The translations under genes were made by a program, and so were the position numbers. The notes beneath the pieces are model-generated. The model saw only the letters and a program-made list of their open reading frames with translations. It searched no databases and was not told where the DNA came from. DNA of 64,000 bases from Paenibacillus_AB sp036577625 (GTDB taxonomy: Bacteria > Bacillota > Bacilli > Paenibacillales > NBRC-103111): contig NZ_JARBDC010000005.1 of NCBI RefSeq assembly GCF_036577625.1, forward strand, positions 62,001 through 126,000. The letters are read 5' to 3'. Every line of letters begins with the position of its first letter. Within the stretch, counting starts at the first letter, position 1. Below, piece after piece: positions 1 to 6,792 of the stretch.

Positions 1-1
1 A

Positions 2-514
2 GCCGTGGATCCGTACTTCATCATTGAGAAGGCGCCATCCGCCACACCTCTTATGAGCGTATCGCGTCAAATCAACAATTCGATGCCGGAGTTCGTGGTA
101 GAACAAGTGGGGAAGCTTGTTCCGCCATATGAGGGCCATTTGATCGCCGCTTTCGGTTTGACCTATAAAGGGAATGTCGACGATATCCGGGAAAGTCCGG
201 CTTTGGAAGTAGTGCACCAGCTTATGAAAAGAGGATATAAGGTAAGGGTGCACGACCCTCACGTACAACCCGATCATTGTCCGTTTCGGATTCATTCGGC
301 AGAGGAGGCCTTGAACGAGGCGAGATGTCTGGTTATTCTGGCGGATCATTACGAGTTCCGCTATATTGACCCCGATTGGTTGAAGGGCATGCAGACGCCG
401 GTGGTGCTCGATACGAAACATTGCGTTACTTTTCCGTCTGGTACGAAAGCGGCACTATTTAACTACGGCAATCTGCATTTGCTTAGAAATGTGGAACCGA
501 TGGTATTACGTTGA
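2..514 (+). CDS. Nucleotide-sugar dehydrogenase (UDP-ManNAcA/WecC type), C-terminal part, cut by the window edge
   Basis: C-terminal about 170 residues of a UDP-glucose/GDP-mannose dehydrogenase-family enzyme, which oxidises the C6 of a nucleotide sugar to a uronate. The frame is open to the left edge. It begins AVDPYFI, the conserved stretch near the NAD-domain/C-domain junction, so the start codon lies outside the window. The hallmark GLTYKGNVDDIRESPAL (about residues 50-66 of this fragment) is typical of the WecC/CapL branch. The next gene, a phosphoglycosyl transferase, starts within about 35 bp, and acetyltransferase and aminotransferase genes follow, so it probably makes a uronate precursor for a surface polysaccharide. 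The exact substrate cannot be read from this fragment. Confidence 0.88.
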   Translation, partial: AVDPYFIIEKAPSATPLMSVSRQINNSMPEFVVEQVGKLVPPYEGHLIAAFGLTYKGNVDDIRESPALEVVHQLMKRGYKVRVHDPHVQPDHCPFRIHSAEEALNEARCLVILADHYEFRYIDPDWLKGMQTPVVLDTKHCVTFPSGTKAALFNYGNLHLLRNVEPMVLR

Positions 515-546
515 CGATGTCAATGACAATTGGAGTGATGGACGGT

Positions 547-1164
547 ATGAGAGTAAAACGTTGTTTGGACTTTACCATAGCATTGACTGCATTTCTAGTG
601 TTGCTGCCGCTTATTGGCGTCACGGCATTGTTGGTTCGAATGAAGCTGGGGTCTCCGATCTTGTTCAAGCAGCTTCGACCGGGTTGGCACATGCGGCCGT
701 TTCAAATCTATAAATTCCGTACGATGGCCGATTTATACGACGAGCACGGGGAACTTTTACCCGCCGAACAGCGTCTTACTCCATTCGGTTCTTTCTTGAG
801 GCGGTATAGTCTCGATGAGCTTCCGCAGTTGCTTAACGTGATTAAAGGCGAACTAAGCCTGGTTGGTCCAAGGCCGCTCTTGATGAAATACGTGAACCTA
901 TACAGTCCGGAACAAGCCCGGCGACACGAAGTTCGCCCGGGTATTACGGGATGGGCACAGGTGAACGGAAGAAACTCTTTATCTTGGGAGCAAAAGTTCG
1001 CATTAGATGTTTGGTATGTAGATAACAGGACGAATTGGTTGGATCTGATCATTATTTGGAAAACAGTTCTCAAATTGATCCGCCCCGAAGGGATCAATCA
1101 TTCCGGCTCTGTAACGATGCCTGAATTTCAGGGGAATTCTCAAAAACAGGCGGTCCAACAGTGA
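547..1164 (+). CDS. Initiating sugar-phosphate transferase (bacterial sugar transferase, PglC/EpsL-like)
   Basis: Monotopic phosphoglycosyl transferase that moves a sugar-1-phosphate from a nucleotide sugar to undecaprenyl phosphate, the first membrane step of polysaccharide assembly. The protein (205 aa from this start) has one N-terminal hydrophobic segment (about residues 6-28), then KFRTMAD, SLDELPQLLNVIKGELSLVG, PRPLL and RPGITGWAQVNGRN, the full family signature. The start ATG at 547 is preferred because GGAGTGA (532-538) is correctly spaced. A TTG at 511 overlaps the previous stop and is the longer alternative. It overlaps the next gene by 4 bp. With the acetyltransferase and aminotransferase it forms a PglC-PglD-PglE-like trio, suggesting a di-N-acetylbacillosamine-type sugar (inference). 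Confidence 0.9.
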   Translation: MRVKRCLDFTIALTAFLVLLPLIGVTALLVRMKLGSPILFKQLRPGWHMRPFQIYKFRTMADLYDEHGELLPAEQRLTPFGSFLRRYSLDELPQLLNVIKGELSLVGPRPLLMKYVNLYSPEQARRHEVRPGITGWAQVNGRNSLSWEQKFALDVWYVDNRTNWLDLIIIWKTVLKLIRPEGINHSGSVTMPEFQGNSQKQAVQQ

Positions 1165-1859
1165 AGATACAAACCAAAAACAAAATTGTTATTATCGGTG
1201 CGGGAGGATTGGGTAAAGGAATTGCCCAATTGATCATTGATTTGAACAAGGTCGAGGACGTATGGGAACTCCTCGGTTATTTGGATGACGATATCAACTT
1301 GCGTGGAAAAACGGTCAATAACTATCCCGTCCTTGGACAAATCGAGCTTTTGGCTGATCGCAAATTCCATGATGTTTATGCTATGAGTGCGATCGGTCTT
1401 TCCTCCGGACGTATTCAGATTATTCGCAAAGCGCTGGAAATGAACCGTAATTTGCGTTTTCCTACCTTGATTCATCCTACAGCAATCATAGGGGAAGAAA
1501 CGGAGATCGGGGAAGGCACGTCCGTTGGCGCTTATGCGATTGTGGAACCTGGCAATCGGATCGGTTCCCACGTATTGGTTCATTATGGAACGACGATTGG
1601 CCATGATTGCGTAATCGAAGATTTTTCAACCGTCCTGCCCGGAACGAACGTCTCCGGCTTTGTGAAGCTTTGTTACGGAACGTATTTGGGGACGAACGTT
1701 TCCGTACTGCCCGGTGTAGAAGTAGGAACAAGAACGATTGTAGGGGCGGGGGCTGCCGTTATCCATTCGTTGCCCGCTTACTGCACGGCGGTTGGCGTCC
1801 CTGCAAAATTGATCAAATATCACGATGAAGTGGCTGCTTCTCGTATGGGAGGAGAATAG
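1161..1859 (+). CDS. NeuD/PglD-family sugar acetyltransferase
   Basis: 232 aa. The N-terminal Rossmann-like half (KIVIIGAGGLGKGIAQL, residues 8-24) is the PglD_N nucleotide-sugar binding domain. From about residue 110 there are left-handed beta-helix hexapeptide repeats (IGEETEIGEGTSVGAY and onward). The GHDCVIEDF segment carries the histidine that serves as general base in PglD. Such enzymes acetylate the amino group of UDP-4-amino sugars using acetyl-CoA. The GTG start overlaps the stop of the previous gene, so translation is probably coupled. The following aminotransferase would make its amino-sugar substrate. NeuD proteins that O-acetylate sialic acid share this fold, so acceptor identity is uncertain. 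Confidence 0.87.
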   Translation: MKIQTKNKIVIIGAGGLGKGIAQLIIDLNKVEDVWELLGYLDDDINLRGKTVNNYPVLGQIELLADRKFHDVYAMSAIGLSSGRIQIIRKALEMNRNLRFPTLIHPTAIIGEETEIGEGTSVGAYAIVEPGNRIGSHVLVHYGTTIGHDCVIEDFSTVLPGTNVSGFVKLCYGTYLGTNVSVLPGVEVGTRTIVGAGAAVIHSLPAYCTAVGVPAKLIKYHDEVAASRMGGE

Positions 1860-1863
1860 GGAA

Positions 1864-3030
1864 ATGGCAGCATCAGGAAAAAAGAAAATTTATTTGTCCC
1901 CGCCGCATTTAGGGGAAGCAGAACTGAAGTATGTTCAGGACGCCTTCTCTACAAACTGGATTGCTCCTCTCGGCCCGCATGTGGAAGGATTCGAAAGGGA
2001 AGTCGAACAGTTTGTAGGAGCCCGAGCAGCTGTCGCATTAAGCTCCGGAACGGCAGCCCTTCATCTTGCGCTTCGTTATTTGAATGTCGGTCCGGGAGAT
2101 ACTGTTTTTTGTTCCACGCTGACGTTCGTCGCCAGCGCCAATCCAATCCTGTACGTCGGAGCGAAACCGGTATTTATCGACTCTGAGCCCGAGACGTGGA
2201 ACATGTCTCCTTTTGCTTTGGAACGGGCGCTGGCAGAAGCGAAATCGCGGGGGAATCTGCCTAAAGCCGTTATTGTCGTACACTTGTACGGACAAAGCGC
2301 TGATTTGGACCCACTCGTGCAATTGTGTGAAGCTTATGGCGTTCCGTTAATCGAAGATGCTGCAGAATCGATAGGAGCTACTTACAAAGGACGGTCTAGC
2401 GGCACGTTCGGCCAGTTCGGATTATTTTCGTTTAACGGCAATAAGATCATCACTACGTCGGGCGGAGGGATGCTCGTTTCCGATAATGTCGAAGCGATCG
2501 ATAAAATTCGTTTTTGGGCTACTCAGGCAAGGGACCCTGCAAAGCATTACCAGCATAGCGAGATCGGCTACAATTATCGCCTTAGCAATGTGCTTGCAGC
2601 CATAGGAAGGGGCCAATTAACCGTATTGAACGAACGGATAACGGCGAGAAGGAGTATATTCGAAGCTTATCAAGAAACGTTCGGGGAGGTTCCTGGAATC
2701 GTGTTTATGCCGGAATTTCCCTCAAGCCGCGGTAACCGCTGGTTAACTGCCATTACGATAGATCCGGAGATAACCGGGGTAACAGTTGCTGAAGTGTTGA
2801 ACCGGCTTGAGCAGGAAGATATCGAAGCGCGGCCGATTTGGAAGCCCATGCATCTGCAACCGCTGTTTCAAGACTGTGAGTACTATACGCACGACGAGGG
2901 AGAGAGCATATCGGATCGCCTGTTCGAGAACGGTATATGTTTGCCCTCGGGATCCAATATGACGGGTGAGGATTTGGCAAGGGTCGTTCACGTCATAGAG
3001 AAGTGCTTGAAGAAGGTCGTTCAGATATGA
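1864..3030 (+). CDS. DegT/DnrJ/EryC1/StrS aminotransferase (PglE-like)
   Basis: PLP-dependent sugar aminotransferase of 388 aa. The PLP lysine is K194 in SFNGNKIITTSGGGML. EDAAESIGA (about residues 164-172) contains the aspartate that contacts the PLP ring nitrogen, and ALSSGTAALHLAL (about residues 58-70) is the phosphate-binding region. The start ATG at 1864 follows GGGAGGAG (1847-1854) at good spacing. A longer in-frame start at 1825 would overlap the acetyltransferase by 35 bp and adds non-conserved residues. Proteins of this type convert a UDP-4-keto-6-deoxy sugar into the 4-amino sugar using glutamate. It sits directly after the PglD-like acetyltransferase. The 4,6-dehydratase that would supply its substrate (PglF type) is not in the window. 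Confidence 0.9.
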   Translation: MAASGKKKIYLSPPHLGEAELKYVQDAFSTNWIAPLGPHVEGFEREVEQFVGARAAVALSSGTAALHLALRYLNVGPGDTVFCSTLTFVASANPILYVGAKPVFIDSEPETWNMSPFALERALAEAKSRGNLPKAVIVVHLYGQSADLDPLVQLCEAYGVPLIEDAAESIGATYKGRSSGTFGQFGLFSFNGNKIITTSGGGMLVSDNVEAIDKIRFWATQARDPAKHYQHSEIGYNYRLSNVLAAIGRGQLTVLNERITARRSIFEAYQETFGEVPGIVFMPEFPSSRGNRWLTAITIDPEITGVTVAEVLNRLEQEDIEARPIWKPMHLQPLFQDCEYYTHDEGESISDRLFENGICLPSGSNMTGEDLARVVHVIEKCLKKVVQI

Positions 3031-3305
3031 AGGTAATCGAGTATCCTCCCGAGTTGAAGGGGTTATCCCGAGACTTAACGTCTTTTATCGCAAGTGCACA
3101 TAAAAGATGGGAGCCCGAAGCATCCGTGCAATGTTATATCGAAGAATTGAAACATATTCTATTAAAATATGTAACTCAGACTTGTAGCGAAGGTGAACCG
3201 TTAGATGAAAGTGAGAAAAGCGATCATTCCGGCGGCGGGACTCGGAACGAGGTTTCTGCCCGCTACAAAGGCACAGCCAAAAGAAATGCTGCCGATTGTG
3301 GATAA
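3027..3305 (+). CDS. Small hypothetical protein overlapping galU
   Basis: Possible 92-residue protein. The ATG at 3027 overlaps the aminotransferase stop in an ATGA arrangement, which favours translational coupling. The first 60 residues lie in sequence not claimed by another gene and read as a plausible folded protein (PPELKGLSRDLTSFIASA; YIEELKHILLKY). The remaining residues run in a different frame inside galU. I do not recognise a family. It may be a genuine coupled small gene, or the 5' stub of a gene truncated when galU was joined to the cluster. Confidence 0.4.
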   Translation: MKVIEYPPELKGLSRDLTSFIASAHKRWEPEASVQCYIEELKHILLKYVTQTCSEGEPLDESEKSDHSGGGTRNEVSARYKGTAKRNAADCG

Positions 3306-4098
3306 GCCTGCTATCCAATATATCGTCGAGGAAGCGATCGCTTCTGGCATTGAGGACATCATTATTATAAGCGGCCGCAACAAAAGGGCGATTGAAGATC
3401 ATTTCGACATATCGTACGAATTGGAGGATGTGCTGAGGGCGAAGAAAAAGTGGGCTGACTTGGAAGACATTCGAAACATTGCAGAGATGGCTAACATCCA
3501 TTATATCCGACAGAAGGAACCGCTCGGCCTCGGGCATGCAATCTGGTGCGCCAGAACGTTTATCGGCAATGAGCCATTCGCAGTCCTGCTTGGAGACGAT
3601 ATCATTCAATCCGACACCCCTTGTCTCAAGCATCTTCTGGATGTATACCGGCAATACGAATCGTCGGTGGTCGGTGTTCAGGGCGTTCCGGCTCATGAGG
3701 TGTCGAAATACGGGATCATTGCGCCATTGGCAGAGCACTTCGGTGACAATATCATTGGGGTTGAATCGTTTGTTGAAAAGCCAGCTGTTCAGCATGCTCC
3801 TTCCAATTTGGCAATAATGGGCAGGTATGTAATCAGACCGGAAGTATTCGATATTTTGGAAACACTTGAGCCTGGGATTGGAGGAGAAGTTCAATTAACG
3901 GACGCTCTGAAGGGATTGAATCGGAATCAAAAAGTGCTCGCGTACCGGTTCGAAGGAAAACGATACGATGTTGGAGATAAACTCGGGTTCATAAAGGCTA
4001 CGATCGATTTTGCGTTGCAGCGCAGGGAGCTTGTGCAGGACGTCCGGCAGTACTTGCAGGAAGTGCTGGAAGAAGGAATGGTTTCTGTGAAAAAATAA
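3205..4098 (+). CDS. galU: UTP--glucose-1-phosphate uridylyltransferase
   Basis: GalU makes UDP-glucose from UTP and glucose-1-phosphate, the entry point for glucosylated glycans and uronates. The 297-aa length is normal. The N-terminal AGLGTRFLPATKAQPKEMLP holds the nucleotidyltransferase GxGTR and lysine motifs. DKPAIQYIVEEA, GLGHAIWCAR, LLGDD, FVEKP and YDVGDKLGF all follow in the expected order. AAGGTGA lies about 8 bp before the ATG. The location inside the polysaccharide region suggests a dedicated copy rather than the only cellular enzyme. Confidence 0.95.
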   Translation: MKVRKAIIPAAGLGTRFLPATKAQPKEMLPIVDKPAIQYIVEEAIASGIEDIIIISGRNKRAIEDHFDISYELEDVLRAKKKWADLEDIRNIAEMANIHYIRQKEPLGLGHAIWCARTFIGNEPFAVLLGDDIIQSDTPCLKHLLDVYRQYESSVVGVQGVPAHEVSKYGIIAPLAEHFGDNIIGVESFVEKPAVQHAPSNLAIMGRYVIRPEVFDILETLEPGIGGEVQLTDALKGLNRNQKVLAYRFEGKRYDVGDKLGFIKATIDFALQRRELVQDVRQYLQEVLEEGMVSVKK

Positions 4099-4163
4099 AA
4101 CGCGCAAGCTGCTTGCAATTGTGTGTGAAAAGGAAGTACCGAAAACTGGAGCGTGTATTTGCC

Positions 4164-4811
4164 GTGAAAAGAGTGTTTGACCTGACCGTCTCTCTCTTAT
4201 TACTTATTGTGTTGTCTCCCGTAATGGGCGTAACGGCTCTTTGCGTACGAAAGTATCTTGGTTCCCCGGTGCTATTCCGGCAATGCAGACCGGGGCTTCA
4301 TATGCGTCCGTTTCATATTTTGAAGTTCCGGACGATGACCGATAAACGGGATGAAAACGGAAGTCTTCTCAGCGACTCGGAGCGGCTCACTTCATTTGGG
4401 GCTTTCCTCCGCAAAACAAGCCTCGACGAACTCCCCCAGTTGATCAACGTGATCAAGGGGGAGATGAGTCTGGTCGGTCCTAGGCCGCTTCTGCTAAGGT
4501 ACTTGCCATTTTACACGGAAACGGAAAAGAAACGTTTTCTCGTCAGGCCGGGGATTACTGGTCTTGCCCAAATATCGGGCCGGAATCGGTTGACATGGGA
4601 TGAAAGGTTGCATCTCGATGTCAAGTATGTCGAGAGGCAGTCCCTCGCGCTTGATTTGACAATCATGTGGAAGTCGGTAATTCAAGTATTGGAGCGCGAC
4701 GGATTCGAGGAAGTGACCGAACGGCAATTGCCCGACTTGGATGTCGAAAGACTAACGATTCCGTCTTCTGTCGCTTTATCGGGAGGAATTACTGTTAATG
4801 GAACAAGATAA
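4164..4811 (+). CDS. Second initiating sugar-phosphate transferase, paralog of the gene at 547
   Basis: Phosphoglycosyl transferase of about 215 aa with one N-terminal membrane segment, then KFRTMTD, SLDELPQLINVIKGEMSLVG, PRPLL and RPGITGLAQISGRN. The motif set parallels that of the first transferase, so the two are paralogs. A GTG at 4164 gives the family-typical MKRVFDLTVS start; a TTG at 4113 gives 17 extra residues without similarity. No good ATG exists before the membrane helix. Its 3' end overlaps the formyltransferase gene by 14 bp. Two initiating enzymes in one cluster imply two lipid-linked products, or one redundant copy. Confidence 0.88.
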   Translation: MKRVFDLTVSLLLLIVLSPVMGVTALCVRKYLGSPVLFRQCRPGLHMRPFHILKFRTMTDKRDENGSLLSDSERLTSFGAFLRKTSLDELPQLINVIKGEMSLVGPRPLLLRYLPFYTETEKKRFLVRPGITGLAQISGRNRLTWDERLHLDVKYVERQSLALDLTIMWKSVIQVLERDGFEEVTERQLPDLDVERLTIPSSVALSGGITVNGTR

Positions 4812-5580
4812 ACAAGTAAAAACCGTCATTTTGTTCGGCTCGATGGGACCGGCAGTCAGCATCTTGGAATGGCTTTTGGCACAACCCGATTTCGCAGTTA
4901 AGGGAGTCGTATGCAGCAAGGAACCGATGTCAAAATGGCGGGAATGCATCAATGACCGCGATATGCAGGATATTGCTCCTGTTCTGGGTATTCCTATCCT
5001 AGACCTCGATGATGTTGTCCAACTGGAAGCGGATATCGGTTTGGCAATACGATTTCATTTGATTTTGCGTAGCCGTCATCTCAGACAGTTCCGTCTCGGA
5101 GTCGTCAATTTGCACGGAGCGCCGCTGCCGGAGCTGCGGGGAGCTATGGGTGATGCAGTCGCCATTCTGGAGGGGAGGTCGGATTTCGGCCCGACCCTTC
5201 ACTGGATGGATGAAGGGATCGATACCGGAGATGTTTTAGCCGAGCAAAGATTCCCGATTTTGCCTAGCGATACCGTATACGATTTATTCCAAAAATGCAA
5301 CAAAGCGGGTATCGAGCTTGTGAAATCCTGCTTTCGAAACATTGCGAATGGAGAACTGAGGGGAACCTTGCAAGAAACTATAGCAGTGGATCGAGGAGCC
5401 GAAATCAGAACATTTACGCGAAAACAAGTAATGAGCCGTAAACAAATAGATCCATCATCGGGACCGGAGCAGTGGAGGAGAGCAGCCAGAGCTTTTCAAT
5501 TCCCCGGACAAGAGCCGGCCTTTATTGAAACGCCCGACGGACGAATCTATTTAACTGTCGACAAGCAATGGGGACAATGA
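4798..5580 (+). CDS. Formyltransferase-family protein (sugar N-formyltransferase-like)
   Basis: 260 aa with a formyl_trans_N fold. Catalytic residues can be placed at N104, H106 and D142 (NLHGAPLPELRG and MDEGIDTGD), the same N-x-H ... D spacing as methionyl-tRNA formyltransferase and ArnA. It lacks the C-terminal tRNA-binding domain of methionyl-tRNA formyltransferase. The usual HPSLLPKYRG loop is changed to HGAPLPELRG. A role in N-formylating an amino sugar fits the neighbouring aminotransferase, as in enzymes that make formamido sugars, but this is inferred from context. GGGAGGAA (4783-4790) precedes the ATG, which lies inside the end of the upstream gene. Confidence 0.78.
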   Translation: MEQDKQVKTVILFGSMGPAVSILEWLLAQPDFAVKGVVCSKEPMSKWRECINDRDMQDIAPVLGIPILDLDDVVQLEADIGLAIRFHLILRSRHLRQFRLGVVNLHGAPLPELRGAMGDAVAILEGRSDFGPTLHWMDEGIDTGDVLAEQRFPILPSDTVYDLFQKCNKAGIELVKSCFRNIANGELRGTLQETIAVDRGAEIRTFTRKQVMSRKQIDPSSGPEQWRRAARAFQFPGQEPAFIETPDGRIYLTVDKQWGQ

Positions 5581-5601
5581 TAATTCGAGGAGTATGAGAA
5601 C

Positions 5602-6699
5602 ATGAGTATCGAGATTCTGAAAGCAACAGATAATGAGGCATGGGACCGGTATATCCATTTGTTTCCGGATGCGGACATTTACTTCACTTCAGGATATTGT
5701 CAAATATATGAAGAGAACGGTGAAGGCCTAGCTCGGATGTTCGTATATTCGGATCAAGATGGGGTAGTCTGCTATCCGTTTCTTCTTCGGAGAATCAATG
5801 ATCTCCCAGTTATTAGAGCACTTGGGCTGGAGAAGGATTATTTCGATATTTCCACGCCCTACGGGTATGGAGGGCCGTTATCCAGCGTAATGGATCCCGC
5901 TGTTCGAAAACGGATTTTTTCCCATTTCTCAGATGCATTTGGAGAATATTGCAGAGATAACAATATCATCGCTGAGTTCGTGCGGTTCCATCCGATTATT
6001 AAAAATTATAACGACTATGAGGAAGTAGATCCGATTTTTCTGCGAAATACAATTAGCGTCGATCTTCTCGGCACGGACCAAGAAATCATGCAGCAGTTCA
6101 GCGCGGAAAACAGGAACCGTATTCGGAAAGCAAAGAAAGAAGGGCTCCAGTTTGTCGCTTCCGATGTAAAAAACCTGGACCACTTTATAAGGCTATATTA
6201 CTCTACCATGGACAGAAATAATGCGAATTCTTACTATTACTTCAGCGACAAATTTTTTATCAATACTGTTGAGCGTTTGGCTGGACAGATCGAATTGTTC
6301 GAAGTGAAGCTGAATGATCAAATTCTGGTCTCTTCCCTTTTTATGCGCTATAACAAATACGCGCACTATCATTTCATGGGAGCAAACAAGGAGTACCTAC
6401 GCTTAGCCCCTGTCAATTTGCTGATCAGTGAAGCGGCTATATGGGCAAAAGAACAAGGATGTCGGCATTTGCATCTGGGAGGGGGATACATCGGTCAAGA
6501 TAGTCTATACAGGTTTAAACGTACGTTCAACGAAAAAACCGCACTCGATTATTATGTAGGTAAAAAGGTGCATCGCCCGGATTTATATAACGATTTGTTG
6601 ACGAGTCTGGGCATTGAAGCGAAGTCGGAGTATTTTCCAGCGTACCGGAATCCATCGTTAGAGCGCAGTCTTCTTTTGAACACGACTACGGGAACTTGA
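5602..6699 (+). CDS. FemAB/GNAT-type acyltransferase (BioF2-like acetyltransferase domain)
   Basis: 365 aa. The sequence shows the two-lobed pattern of FemAB/peptidoglycan-bridge and related GNAT proteins: FSAENRNRIRKAKKEGL near the middle, a central YYSTMDRNNAN segment, and a C-terminal LHLGGGYIGQDSLYRFKRTF motif typical of the acetyltransf_6 family. Such proteins move an aminoacyl or acyl group onto an amino sugar or peptide. In polysaccharide clusters they often decorate amino sugars. It follows the formyltransferase by 21 bp with GAGGAG upstream, so it is probably in the same operon. The acyl donor and acceptor are unknown. Confidence 0.72.
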   Translation: MSIEILKATDNEAWDRYIHLFPDADIYFTSGYCQIYEENGEGLARMFVYSDQDGVVCYPFLLRRINDLPVIRALGLEKDYFDISTPYGYGGPLSSVMDPAVRKRIFSHFSDAFGEYCRDNNIIAEFVRFHPIIKNYNDYEEVDPIFLRNTISVDLLGTDQEIMQQFSAENRNRIRKAKKEGLQFVASDVKNLDHFIRLYYSTMDRNNANSYYYFSDKFFINTVERLAGQIELFEVKLNDQILVSSLFMRYNKYAHYHFMGANKEYLRLAPVNLLISEAAIWAKEQGCRHLHLGGGYIGQDSLYRFKRTFNEKTALDYYVGKKVHRPDLYNDLLTSLGIEAKSEYFPAYRNPSLERSLLLNTTTGT

Positions 6700-6792
6700 A
6701 CGGCCCCACGGTAAAACATTATTTCGACACCGTTTGACTAACAAACGCATCCATGAGATAATCGATACATAATGTATCGGGGGTTGGTTGTA

